Positions 17,200 to 25,590 of a stretch of 40,089 nt of DNA are shown piece after piece. The notes under the pieces are model-generated. The model saw nothing but the letters and a program-made list of their open reading frames with translations, did not search any database and had not been told where the DNA came from. The position numbers and the translations under genes are program-made. The DNA comes from Euryarchaeota archaeon UBA171 (GTDB lineage Archaea > Thermoplasmatota > Poseidoniia > Poseidoniales > Thalassarchaeaceae): the NCBI GenBank assembly GCA_002497295.1, contig DANO01000007.1, positions 1 through 40,089 on the forward strand. Reading direction: 5' to 3'. The first letter of the stretch is position 1, and every line of letters begins with the position of its first letter.

Positions 17200-19374
17200 T
17201 CATTCAGAGGACGTGGAAATTTGGATCCAACCGATCACTCTGGATGTTGTTGCATCCATCGCAACGTCAAACGTGTAGTCTCTTGTACGATCGGGACTGG
17301 TCCATTCACTGTGCAACACCACAGTGACAACTCCCGTCGAGAGTTCAGAGGATAGCAAGTCCGAGATATCGTCTATCTCCCCGGATACTGCTCTGTATCC
17401 AAGATACTGCAGCTCTTCTGGCGAGTCGGAGATCATCACTTCATTGACCTCCTCGTAACGATTCTCATTGAGGAGCCTATTCTCGAGGTAATCCAAAGTT
17501 AGGGTTGAGGGGATAGCAGATTTATCCCATGAGGCTGGATTGTCATTGCCCCAGTCTCCAGAGTCCACTATAGGACATGACTCGTCATTGAGTTCCCAGT
17601 CGAGTATTATCCACCCAGATTGATCTTCGATGTCTACCCATGAGAGGTTCCAATCCTCATTATTCAAGGAATAACTTGCCTCCCAAATATACCCGCCACC
17701 ATCGAGTGCTTTAGCCGCATCAGAGATGGGGTGCGATGCTCGCAGACAGGTCGTGATTTGTTCTAGGCTAGTTCTGCTGTCAGACTCATCAGGCATATGC
17801 GATGCCCAATCTTGCTTGCCTGCGCTGGTGGGCCGATCGTCTCCTGGCGATGGCTCAGAATCGTATTCATCGTACCAATCAATCTCATTGCCCCCCATGG
17901 ATGATGAAGTGACTGTCATGTCCATCCGCATGTCCAATCTGCCCTCTGGTAGTGCAGCATCGCTAACCGCACTGGCGAAGACGCTGCACTGAGAGGTTGT
18001 CAGCGACTTGTCCAATCGTATGTCTGCAGTCTGCTGCACCGGCCATGGGATATCGGGATCTACCAAAATGTCCATCCTAAGGTATCCGAAGCAGGCTTCT
18101 ATCTCATCATTGGAGATTGAAATCGGATATACATATCCATGGATTGGGTCATTTCGCTCTTTCTTAACATTCCAAGTCCATGATTCGTCCTCGGAAGATG
18201 ATGCTCCTTCCTCCAGAACAGTGTCTCCGAAGAACTCCTGCAAATCCATTGGAAGTAGCGGGATTGAGAGCAACGGCGCAATGGAGCCTAAGCCGGGGAG
18301 TATGCTAGTACCGAAAGTTGTCGCGCCGACATGCGTCGATTCTCCGTCTGAATCTGTGAATTCTAGGTCTGTCTCTGTCCTGATAACGTCTCTATCGGAT
18401 ATATGGCGCCATGACTCAGTGGTCATGGATAATTTGTTCTCGGGGTAAGACCAACCCGCATTACTGCACTCTATCCCGTTTTCTCTCCACGTTTTCCCCT
18501 GGAGGTCTACATCCAACTCATGATTCAATGACTGCTTGGCTGCTAAACTTACCCTCCCGTATGCATCATACACGCTGTATGCCCCCCTATGCTCTGTATC
18601 GCTGGGGAATACCGTGTCGAGATCAGTGCCTCTTGCCACTGAGAGGGAGCCCATGCCCGATATATCGACATCAATCTCAGAACAGACCTGATCAAATGCG
18701 CTCGGAGAGATGGCATCCCTGAGAATCGCTACCATGTCATCGCCCTCTATGTTGATGCTAGTTTGCTGGATTGAGAATTCAATCGAATCGCCATACCTAG
18801 CCTGCTGTGCTGTGAAGGACGAGTCGCGTTGCAAGAATACCCAGAGAGTTGCGCTCAGAATCAAAGCGGCTGCGAATCCCGCGGCCACTTGGAGCCGTGT
18901 GATTCTGAATGGTCGTGTTGGCGACGTGCTTTCATTCTTAGCCTTCTTCTTAGCCTTCTTCTCAACCTTCTTCTTCAGAGGCTTTCTATCTTGCTTTTCT
19001 CGGTCAGGTTCGATATCAGGTTCATCGTCTATGAGAATCAACTCCTTCGCTGATTCCTCTTTTTCTGGTTCCTCTGCTTCGATTAACTCTGCTTCGATTA
19101 ACTCTGCTTCGACTACCGACGGTTGAAGGGCTTCTGGTGCATCCTTGGGGACAGGCTTGGGTTTTCTTCGATCATGTCGATCGAGTAACCTATCGATGGC
19201 ATTGTCGATGTCTGCATCCATGGCTGTATCCTTGTTCACGGGTTTAGAGCTAGGACTAGACTGTTGAATTCGTTCGATTAGCTCGGATTTATTGCCCGTG
19301 ACTCGCAATCCCATCTCCTTGCAAAGTATCTTGAGTTCGGAGACCTTCTTGCTCTCAAGAACTTCAGAATCCAC
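17200..19374 (-). CDS. Single-span membrane protein with cytoplasmic SAP domain and large outer domain
   Basis: 724 residues from GTG 19374 (GGGAGG about 10 bases upstream), or 751 from GTG 19455. Residues about 8-38 form a SAP motif (KVSELKILCKEMGLRVTG, then NKSELIERIQQ), a helix-turn-helix-like fold that usually binds DNA. A highly charged linker of about 115 residues follows, first acidic (EAELIEAELIEAEE, encoded by a 15-base tandem repeat at 19072-19112), then lysine-rich (KKKVEKKAKKKAK). One transmembrane helix lies at about 161-181 (LQVAAGFAAALILSATLWVF). The remaining 540 residues are acidic and Trp/Ser-rich with scattered cysteines, and would face outside; I do not recognise this domain. 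It precedes parA by 78 bases on the same strand and diverges from a RimK-like gene. A membrane-bound DNA tether is one reading. Confidence 0.85.
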   Translation of the reverse strand: MDSEVLESKKVSELKILCKEMGLRVTGNKSELIERIQQSSPSSKPVNKDTAMDADIDNAIDRLLDRHDRRKPKPVPKDAPEALQPSVVEAELIEAELIEAEEPEKEESAKELILIDDEPDIEPDREKQDRKPLKKKVEKKAKKKAKNESTSPTRPFRITRLQVAAGFAAALILSATLWVFLQRDSSFTAQQARYGDSIEFSIQQTSINIEGDDMVAILRDAISPSAFDQVCSEIDVDISGMGSLSVARGTDLDTVFPSDTEHRGAYSVYDAYGRVSLAAKQSLNHELDVDLQGKTWRENGIECSNAGWSYPENKLSMTTESWRHISDRDVIRTETDLEFTDSDGESTHVGATTFGTSILPGLGSIAPLLSIPLLPMDLQEFFGDTVLEEGASSSEDESWTWNVKKERNDPIHGYVYPISISNDEIEACFGYLRMDILVDPDIPWPVQQTADIRLDKSLTTSQCSVFASAVSDAALPEGRLDMRMDMTVTSSSMGGNEIDWYDEYDSEPSPGDDRPTSAGKQDWASHMPDESDSRTSLEQITTCLRASHPISDAAKALDGGGYIWEASYSLNNEDWNLSWVDIEDQSGWIILDWELNDESCPIVDSGDWGNDNPASWDKSAIPSTLTLDYLENRLLNENRYEEVNEVMISDSPEELQYLGYRAVSGEIDDISDLLSSELSTGVVTVVLHSEWTSPDRTRDYTFDVAMDATTSRVIGWIQISTSSE

Positions 19375-19513
19375 CTTAGTCGGCCTCCCTTTGCACGTGA
19401 AGCGGAGTGAGGCCGCTTTCAATACCTCCCTGTGTTGGGCGGGTGATTGAATCACTTATGCGAGGGGTCCGGCATACGCCAGACTCAAAGTATGAGGGTT
19501 TGAGCGCACAAAC

Positions 19514-20473
19514 ATGGATCCTAGGCTGGTCATACTCTCACGGGGGCCGGGTTTGTACTCAACAACTCGGCTCATGGAAGAGTCGCAGAGATATGGGTTC
19601 AGTACCAGGATTATAGATCCGATGAGCATAACCACTGCAATCGATGGTGAAGGTGGTCGTATTTATCACAAGGGCTGGCCTGTTGTGGCCGATGCAGTAA
19701 TCCCGAGGATTGGCTTCTCAATCACTCGCCCCGGGGCTAGCATAGTCAGGCAATTCGAGCGACTTGGTTCGATTGTTCACAACACTGCAGGTGCCATTCT
19801 TTTGAGTAGGGACAAAATTGCGGCTACCCAAGTAATGGCGGAATGCGGATTGCCTGTTCCTAAGACGATCAGAGTAGCTTCAATGAATGATTGCATGTAT
19901 GCACTTAGAGCAATTGGCAGTTATCCCTTGGTAATCAAGGCAAGTGAGGGAACTCAGGGGTCAAGCGTATTCCTAATGGATGATGAGGCCCGTGCTATCT
20001 CCTTGCTTTCTCAGATGTTTGACCGAGGTATGAGACCACTAGTTCAGGAATATATCGAAGAGTCTCATGGCAGAGACGTTCGGGTGATAGTAGTCAGAGG
20101 ACGGGTTGTGGCGAGCATGATGAGGAAGGCACGTGGTTCAGAGTTCAGATCTAATTTCCATCTGGGCGGTTCCGTTGAGGCTGTTAGCTTAACTTCCGAT
20201 CAAGCCAATGTCGCGGTCAAAGCTGCAAATGAGCTTGGATTAGATGTTGCTGGTGTGGATATGCTTGAGTCGGCTTCAGGTCCACTGCTTCTCGAGGCGA
20301 ATTCAAGTCCTGGATTGGAGGGCATCGAGCGAGCGACGGGGGTCAATGTAGCTGCTAGGATCGTGTCTAGTCTCCGTGCAAGAGTGAGGGAGGCATCAGA
20401 GGCGGCTGAAGAAATGCGAGATACTCTGGGAAAAAATGTGAATAATCCCCGCTGGGCGACCGAATCTGATTAG
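19514..20473 (+). CDS. RimK-family ATP-grasp ligase
   Basis: 319 residues. The ATP-grasp pattern is clear: LLSRDKIAATQVMAECGLPVPKT, the P-loop-like PLVIKASEGTQGSSVFL, VQEYIEESHGRDVRVIVV, and the metal-binding LLLEANSSPGLEGIE. The closest family is RimK/LysX/MptN, which joins glutamate or similar amino acids to a protein or cofactor. Targets known in archaea include LysW, coenzyme F420 and methanopterin; none of their partner genes is here, so the substrate is open. It diverges from the SAP-domain gene and precedes the Xer gene by 109 bases. Confidence 0.9.
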   Translation: MDPRLVILSRGPGLYSTTRLMEESQRYGFSTRIIDPMSITTAIDGEGGRIYHKGWPVVADAVIPRIGFSITRPGASIVRQFERLGSIVHNTAGAILLSRDKIAATQVMAECGLPVPKTIRVASMNDCMYALRAIGSYPLVIKASEGTQGSSVFLMDDEARAISLLSQMFDRGMRPLVQEYIEESHGRDVRVIVVRGRVVASMMRKARGSEFRSNFHLGGSVEAVSLTSDQANVAVKAANELGLDVAGVDMLESASGPLLLEANSSPGLEGIERATGVNVAARIVSSLRARVREASEAAEEMRDTLGKNVNNPRWATESD

Positions 20474-20582
20474 GATTCGGCGTATGCACTTGTTGTCTCC
20501 TTTTTGAGTTACATCTAGGCGGATTAGGGCAAGTATTGAAGTTGTGATTGGGGGGCTGGGGGACGTTCCGTGAGGGACAGGG

Positions 20583-21695
20583 ATGCACGCACCCCCGGGT
20601 GTAACAGGAGGCGAGACGTTGAACAGACATGCTGGACAGGGCTTGGCCTCGCCTAGGCAGCAGACCCTTCTGGGCGGAGGCAGACTGCTTCCTAATCGGC
20701 TTCATCGGCTCAGAGGGTTGCCTTGGTTTGACTGCTGGAAAGCACAGCTCAAAGCAGAGCGTAAGAGTGAGCATACAATCAGAGCCTACGAACGTGCAGC
20801 GAAGGGAATTGCGAGTACGACTCTACCAGGCGAGGAATACGAGGGAGATGGTTTTCTTCATGTTGATGTAGAGCATGCACACATTCTTCTGGACCCGGAT
20901 GACGGGAGAATAGATGCATGGATATCTGGATTGGAAGAACTCAGTCCCTCAAGCATCAACGCGAGGATTGCGGCCTGCAATCATCTGCTTAGATGGATTG
21001 GCCACTCATTACCTGAATGGGTATCGAGGCCCACAAGACGCAGGCCTCTTCCAAAGACGCTCTCAAGACGAGAGTTGTCGAGATTCAAGGCTGCTGTTTT
21101 CGAATTCAAGGATCCTATAGCGAGACCTCTGACAATAATGATGCTTGAAACAGGCCTCAGAGTTTCTGAAGCATGCAACATGGATGTTGAAGATATTGAC
21201 CTCGACGATCTTTCAGCCCTAGTTATCGGAGGCAAGGGGGAGAAAGATAGGACTGTCCTATTCACAGACTTGACATCTAATGAGATTGAGTCATGGCTAA
21301 TTGAACGCAAGACGCGGGGGGACGTAGAAGAAAAGAGTGGGAGGCATCCTCTTTTCATATCGAAGACTGGTAGCAGGATATCCCCGAGATGGGTACAGAA
21401 ATTGATGGATAGGTTGGCTCAAGCATCTTCCATACCCAAGTCTCGATTGACTCCGCATACACTACGCCACACATTCGCCTCTGGCCTTCTCGAAAGAGGG
21501 GCAGATCTAGTTACAATTCAGAGGCTGCTTGGCCATGCCAGTATTGCGACTACCAGAGTGTATCTCGAAATAAGCGACCAGACGCTGAGGGAGATTTATC
21601 GAAGAGCTCAGCGCCCTATTCCTCCTATTGGGGACCCCGCTCCTGAAGAGGATATCGAGGGTACTCTGCATAGCACGTACCCATTATCTTCGTGA
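20583..21695 (+). CDS. xerA: Tyrosine recombinase, XerA-like
   Basis: 370 residues from ATG 20583. The C-terminal catalytic domain holds the full set: R193 (ETGLRVSEA), K218 (GGKGEKDRT), H292-x-x-R295 (PHTLRHTFAS), H318 (LLGHAS) and nucleophile Y327 (TRVYLEIS). The N-terminal SAM-like core-binding domain begins near residue 48 (WFDCWKAQLKAERKSEHTIR), so the first 45 residues may not be real; an in-frame TTG at 20718 is the alternative start. XerA resolves chromosome dimers at dif. There are no phage genes nearby, and the closest tRNA gene is more than 9 kb away, so a housekeeping role is more likely than an integrase. Confidence 0.92.
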   Translation: MHAPPGVTGGETLNRHAGQGLASPRQQTLLGGGRLLPNRLHRLRGLPWFDCWKAQLKAERKSEHTIRAYERAAKGIASTTLPGEEYEGDGFLHVDVEHAHILLDPDDGRIDAWISGLEELSPSSINARIAACNHLLRWIGHSLPEWVSRPTRRRPLPKTLSRRELSRFKAAVFEFKDPIARPLTIMMLETGLRVSEACNMDVEDIDLDDLSALVIGGKGEKDRTVLFTDLTSNEIESWLIERKTRGDVEEKSGRHPLFISKTGSRISPRWVQKLMDRLAQASSIPKSRLTPHTLRHTFASGLLERGADLVTIQRLLGHASIATTRVYLEISDQTLREIYRRAQRPIPPIGDPAPEEDIEGTLHSTYPLSS

Positions 21696-21914
21696 GGGAT
21701 TTTTCTTCGATTTTCTCTTACTGAGTCGCTCGATTCCTTGCCAAGACCTGTCGGGCCTGACTTCTTGTCCTGAATGGCCCTCTATCGGACAATATTTCCC
21801 ACTCCTACACCGACTACAATTGTCCTTTGGAGGATTATCGACCTTTTTGGTGAGGCGGCCATACTTCCGGCGAGGCACGAGATTGAATTGTGATTGACGG
21901 CAGATAGCCTTCAC
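21684..21914 (-). CDS. Possible small basic Cys-containing protein
   Basis: A 76-codon frame from GTG 21914. It holds a Cys cluster, NCSRCRSGKYCPIEGH, which could bind zinc, and a very basic tail (SKRKSKKNPSRR). It would overlap the end of xerA by 12 bases and diverge from the next gene. It occupies the only gap of about 240 bases in this part. I do not recognise it, and a chance frame is a real alternative. Confidence 0.33.
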   Translation of the reverse strand: MKAICRQSQFNLVPRRKYGRLTKKVDNPPKDNCSRCRSGKYCPIEGHSGQEVRPDRSWQGIERLSKRKSKKNPSRR

Positions 21915-21937
21915 CTAATGCGAAGGGTCAATCCGCC

Positions 21938-22705
21938 ATGCTTCGTGGGCCCATCATGGAGCCCCGCGAAACTGTATCAATTCGCCTCTGGGCCCAAGTT
22001 GAGGCAGCGATGCCCAGAATGGAAATTGACTCAGAGAATTGTTTGAGGATGGTTGCAGGGAAATCGAAGAAGGGCTCCATAATACTCGGTGATGTTGCTC
22101 AGTCATTCATTCGTGCATTGGGACCCTCGGACCCCCCTGTAATTCTGAGTGAGCTTAGATTTGACGAACAACGATGGGAGATTTTGGCTAGTGCCTTTGG
22201 AGTAGACGTGTCCATCAAATCAGAACCTTACTGGGGGTTCGGTATTTTCACTAAATGCTTCCTAAACGAGATCTGTATATCTGGATCACGGCCGTCTGTT
22301 GATAGGATTGTATTTGATGCAATGGCATCCTTGGGGAGGAATCCATGGGAGCCGTTTTGGAGAAGTCGATTTGAGAAGAAGAGCGGTGTGGACTTGGACA
22401 GTCACGAAAACGTATGGCGAGATTGCGAGATACGGGCTGAAAGGATGATGCGCGATATGCTGGATGAAATTACAAAGTTGTACACTGCGAACAAAGAAGA
22501 GGTTCCACCATCTGCTTCATCGGATCTTGAGGTTGCCAAACTTGCACTGGAGGATCGTAATGGTCAGGCCTTTGAACGTGCCATGTCTAGGGCCCTTACA
22601 ACTCTCAAAATGAAAAAGGGGTTTGATTCGAAAAGCGATTATGGCGGTTGGGGTGTACTGCTTGATTCCGAGGAAGTTCCGGTAGTTGACCTAACCGACG
22701 ATTGA
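21938..22705 (+). CDS. Hypothetical protein
   Basis: 255 residues from ATG 21938, or 249 from ATG 21956 (MEPRETVSIRLW). It is soluble, of mixed charge, with no signal peptide or membrane helix. Residues 30-60 read like a small alpha/beta start (SENCLRMVAGKSKKGSIILG). The middle carries a Trp-rich segment (SLGRNPWEPFWRSRF), and residues about 180-225 look helical and possibly coiled (DLEVAKLALEDRNGQAFERAMSR region). It ends in an acidic EEVPVVDLTDD. It stops 5 bases from the convergent Sec61-beta gene. No family is recognised. Confidence 0.7.
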   Translation: MLRGPIMEPRETVSIRLWAQVEAAMPRMEIDSENCLRMVAGKSKKGSIILGDVAQSFIRALGPSDPPVILSELRFDEQRWEILASAFGVDVSIKSEPYWGFGIFTKCFLNEICISGSRPSVDRIVFDAMASLGRNPWEPFWRSRFEKKSGVDLDSHENVWRDCEIRAERMMRDMLDEITKLYTANKEEVPPSASSDLEVAKLALEDRNGQAFERAMSRALTTLKMKKGFDSKSDYGGWGVLLDSEEVPVVDLTDD

Positions 22706-22710
22706 TTGAC

Positions 22711-22890
22711 TCATCCGAATATCCACTGTATGACGCCATGTTGAGCGAGATAGATGACAATTGAGAAGCCTATGCAGGCTCCATATACCGCACTTTTTGG
22801 TATCTGGATCGCATCTTCGGACTCTTCGTCGAAATAGCGAATTAAACCAGCAGCCTGCTGGATTCCGCTGTTCTTGTCTTTCTTAGCCAC
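22711..22890 (-). CDS. secG: Sec61-beta / SecG-like preprotein translocase subunit
   Basis: Only 59 residues, starting at GTG 22890 and ending at TGA 22711. The sequence MAKKDKNSGIQQAAGLIRYF, then DEESEDAIQIPK, followed by one transmembrane helix (AVYGACIGFSIVIYLAQHGV), is the archaeal Sec61-beta layout (soluble N terminus with AGLxRYFDEE, then one helix). It would join SecY and SecE at the membrane. A TATA-like TTCAAATAC is centred 25 bases upstream of the GTG, so the message is probably leaderless and the GTG start is supported. Confidence 0.9.
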   Translation of the reverse strand: MAKKDKNSGIQQAAGLIRYFDEESEDAIQIPKSAVYGACIGFSIVIYLAQHGVIQWIFG

Positions 22891-22910
22891 ATTCGCCGGA
22901 CTGTGGCAGT

Positions 22911-22919
22911 GTATTTGAA
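22911..22919 (-). promoter_or_regulatory. TATA-like box TTCAAATAC of Sec61-beta
   Basis: Minus-strand TTCAAATAC, centred 25 bases from the GTG start at 22890, as expected for a leaderless archaeal transcript. It is identical to the box before EF-1alpha at 7439-7447. Confidence 0.42.
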
Positions 22920-22950
22920 GGAAGCCCAGAATGTGAGTGATGACTCAGGG

Positions 22951-23322
22951 TCAAGGTTCCAACGTCTCGATGAGTACGCAACCACCTTCTATCTCAGTGA
23001 CTGTACGAGCGACGCCCATAGCAGCATCTATGCCCGTAGTCATCACTAGTTCTCTTCTTCCGAGGGTAGGATTGTCCAAGATTACGCGATGAGATAGCGA
23101 TGTCAGCATCGAACTGTCTACCACCTGCCAAATCCATTCATGTTCGGTCACAGTTATGATTGCCTCTACAGGAAGTAGATCTACGAGAACGTCAGAAGTT
23201 TTTTTCGCACGGAGAACGAGTTCTTCGAGTTTCTTTTTCCCCTTGCTGGGGGTTGTACGAACCCTCCTTCCAACTTTCCTGAGTATTCTCCTGCTTCCGC
23301 TCTTTATGTGCACGCATCCCAT
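22951..23322 (-). CDS. Hypothetical basic protein upstream of Sec61-beta
   Basis: 123 residues from ATG 23322; an in-frame GTG at 23352 would add ten. The first 40 residues are very basic (GSRRILRKVGRRVRTT, then SKGKKKLEELVLRAKK). The rest alternates beta strands and short helices (LLPVEAIITVTEHEWIWQVV, then REL-VMTTGIDAAMGVARTV). No membrane helix or signal peptide is seen. The basic start suggests nucleic-acid or ribosome contact, but I do not recognise the family. It lies 60 bases upstream of Sec61-beta on the same strand and diverges from the m5C methylase gene. Confidence 0.7.
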   Translation of the reverse strand: MGCVHIKSGSRRILRKVGRRVRTTPSKGKKKLEELVLRAKKTSDVLVDLLPVEAIITVTEHEWIWQVVDSSMLTSLSHRVILDNPTLGRRELVMTTGIDAAMGVARTVTEIEGGCVLIETLEP

Positions 23323-23463
23323 CCTGCGACCGAAGCCGCAAAGTGAAGTCACTTTTCGTATTCTTAACCGTTCTCTGGGTGAGGGGCTGTTTGAGAGCGA
23401 TTTAGAGGGATCATTGAAACTGCTAACCGTTCACATGATGCTCATGAGGGGGCGGGATTGTAG

Positions 23464-25080
23464 ATGAAATCAGATTCTGACTGGAGGATTTCAGCTGACA
23501 ACAGCCTGTTGAGGCGTGGAGCGGCCGCATGGATGCAGGATGCTGAAGCATGGTTCGAACGATCTTTCGAGAGACTTCCTGAAACTATCAGGGTCAATCC
23601 CCTGAGAAAGGATAGTGATTCTGTTGAAGCTTGGCTGCGGTCTGTGGGTGCCGAACCGATGAGCTGGTATCGTGGACCTGGATCTTCATGGATAATGCCC
23701 TTTGAACGTGGAGGGGCAGAAGGCGAGGTTCGAAAATTGCTTATCTCATTACATGAAACAGGACGTCTGACCAGACAAGAAGCGGTATCTATGATTCCAG
23801 TGATGGCTCTGAATCCGAAAGCTGGAGAGGCCGTATTGGACATGTGCGCCAGTCCCGGCTCAAAAACAAGTCAAATAGCTGAATTCATGGATGGAATGGG
23901 GGTCCTGATAGCGAATGAAAGATCAAGAAAACGTTGTAATCTCTTGGTTGCCAACATACAACGTCATCGTTCGAGAGTGACAATCGTATCCAATCATGAT
24001 GGGCGGCACATCCCCTATCTTAGCGGAGAAGAGGGTTATGATGCTATATTGGTGGATGCTCCGTGTACCGGATCTGGTACGACTAGGAAGAATCCTGAAG
24101 TGTGGAGGCAGTGGAAGCCGAGTGGCGGCTTGGGACTACATTCGATGCAGGTTGGGCTTCTCAGCAGAGCTTTGGATCTTCTCAAACCAGGTGGCAGAGT
24201 TGTGTATTCAACTTGTTCACTTGATCCTGTAGAGAATGAAGCCGTCATATCCCAGATCCTTCAGAAGCGGGGAGACGTGAGACTAATCGATTGTTCGGAT
24301 AAGATAGAGGGGGTGAGCGTTCAGAAAGGCTTGCGATCATGGGTCCCCACTGATGACAACATGCAGCCTCTCGAAGGGAGTCCATGGGCTCATCCTCCAT
24401 CGGAGGAGATATCTGGGGAGTTGAATAAATGCATTAGAGTAAGGGGGCATATGATGGATGCTGGAGGTTTTTTCCTTGCAACAATTGAAAAGAATCATGC
24501 TCAGACCAAAGACGTCTTGGAAGATATTTCTGAGGTGAGGTTTCCTGAAGATTCCGTACAAGCCTCTCAACCGCTTTGCGAGGGTGATCGCCTTGCATTC
24601 GAGAAGGAATTTGGGGGTTGTGATAAACCACTATGGAGACGAGGGAAAAGAATCGCTATCGGAACTGAACGTATGCTTGATATCTGGGGCAAGAGAACAA
24701 CAGTATCCAATGGAAAAGCGAGTGTTAGTGGGCGTCGATGGCGTCCAATGAAGATCGTGCATGTAGGATGTGAAATCTCAGAAATACGCTCTGGTAGACC
24801 ATCGAGGATTATCGAAGACGGTGCGCATCTAGCTAGAGAAATTGCGCTTGATAGAATTGTCAAGATTGGGGATGATGACTTCGAGAAATTGCTATTTGGA
24901 GAGGCACTTGAAACAGACTGCATGCCTCCGGATAAGACAGACATTAGAGGTGGATGGCTGGTTTCCAGTGAGTCGAATCAAGAGCCGCTTCCTGTTTGGA
25001 TAGGAGGTAAAATAACAGCCATGGTGTCCAAACATGAGCAGACTTGCCGAGTGGGGCTAAGAGGGTTAGGGAAGATATGA
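23464..25080 (+). CDS. NOL1/NOP2/Sun-family RNA m5C methyltransferase
   Basis: 538 residues. The SAM site is AVLDMCASPGSKTSQIAEFM (about 123-142). The two NSUN cysteines are C201 in LVDAPCTGSG and C251 in VYSTCSLDPVENEA; the second is the usual nucleophile and the first releases the enzyme. It methylates C5 of cytosines in tRNA or rRNA. The protein extends about 270 residues past the core, as in Trm4/NSUN2-like members, with a PUA-like stretch near 400-440 (WRPMKIVHVGCEISEIRSG). Lrp follows 46 bases downstream. The exact RNA target is not readable from sequence. Confidence 0.93.
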   Translation: MKSDSDWRISADNSLLRRGAAAWMQDAEAWFERSFERLPETIRVNPLRKDSDSVEAWLRSVGAEPMSWYRGPGSSWIMPFERGGAEGEVRKLLISLHETGRLTRQEAVSMIPVMALNPKAGEAVLDMCASPGSKTSQIAEFMDGMGVLIANERSRKRCNLLVANIQRHRSRVTIVSNHDGRHIPYLSGEEGYDAILVDAPCTGSGTTRKNPEVWRQWKPSGGLGLHSMQVGLLSRALDLLKPGGRVVYSTCSLDPVENEAVISQILQKRGDVRLIDCSDKIEGVSVQKGLRSWVPTDDNMQPLEGSPWAHPPSEEISGELNKCIRVRGHMMDAGGFFLATIEKNHAQTKDVLEDISEVRFPEDSVQASQPLCEGDRLAFEKEFGGCDKPLWRRGKRIAIGTERMLDIWGKRTTVSNGKASVSGRRWRPMKIVHVGCEISEIRSGRPSRIIEDGAHLAREIALDRIVKIGDDDFEKLLFGEALETDCMPPDKTDIRGGWLVSSESNQEPLPVWIGGKITAMVSKHEQTCRVGLRGLGKI

Positions 25081-25126
25081 ACGGCATAAACAATACTTTC
25101 ATCATATCCCGCCGGTTACATTCTCC

Positions 25127-25579
25127 ATGGATCTAGACGATACCGACCGGGCGATCATCAAATGTCTTGAGTCGGATGCACGGATGTCGCTGAGATCTGT
25201 CGCCGAGGAAATCGGTGTTTCCTTAGGCACGGTTAGTAATCGACTTCGACGTCTGGAGAGCTCGGGGGTCGTGACAGGTTACACAATTCGTCTTGATGCA
25301 GAAAAGGCTGGTTGGGGCCTAACTGTTGTCGTGGGACTCAGAATAGAGAAGGGGAGATTATTAGAACTCCAGAGGCGCATAGCAGAAGATCATCGTGTTC
25401 TCGGAGTTTACGATGTAACTGGAGATTTTGATTCCATGGTAGTGGCTAGAGCAGTTGATAGGGGAGATCTTGATGATCTATCGAAAACGGTTCTTTCTCT
25501 AGATGGGATTTCTCGGTCTGTGACTCACTTCGTTCTTAATACGGTCAAGGAAAAATCGACATCCTTTCCAGAAAATTGA
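25127..25579 (+). CDS. Lrp/AsnC-family transcription regulator
   Basis: 150 residues. The winged-helix N terminus contains MDLDDTDRAIIKCLESDARM and the recognition helix VSLGTVSNRLRRLESSGVV; the C-terminal RAM domain contains LGVYDVTGDFDSMVVARAVD. Members sense amino acids or similar ligands and act as dimers or octamers. A TATA-like ATAAACAAT lies about 35 bases upstream of the ATG. It is convergent with the Toprim gene, 11 bases apart. Its targets are unknown. Confidence 0.95.
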   Translation: MDLDDTDRAIIKCLESDARMSLRSVAEEIGVSLGTVSNRLRRLESSGVVTGYTIRLDAEKAGWGLTVVVGLRIEKGRLLELQRRIAEDHRVLGVYDVTGDFDSMVVARAVDRGDLDDLSKTVLSLDGISRSVTHFVLNTVKEKSTSFPEN

Positions 25580-25590
25580 TTTTTGCTGCA

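Noticed and set aside
20583..21695. Xer-type recombinase as sign of an integrated element
   Set aside because: No phage, plasmid or attachment repeats were seen, the nearest tRNA is far away, and surrounding genes are housekeeping.
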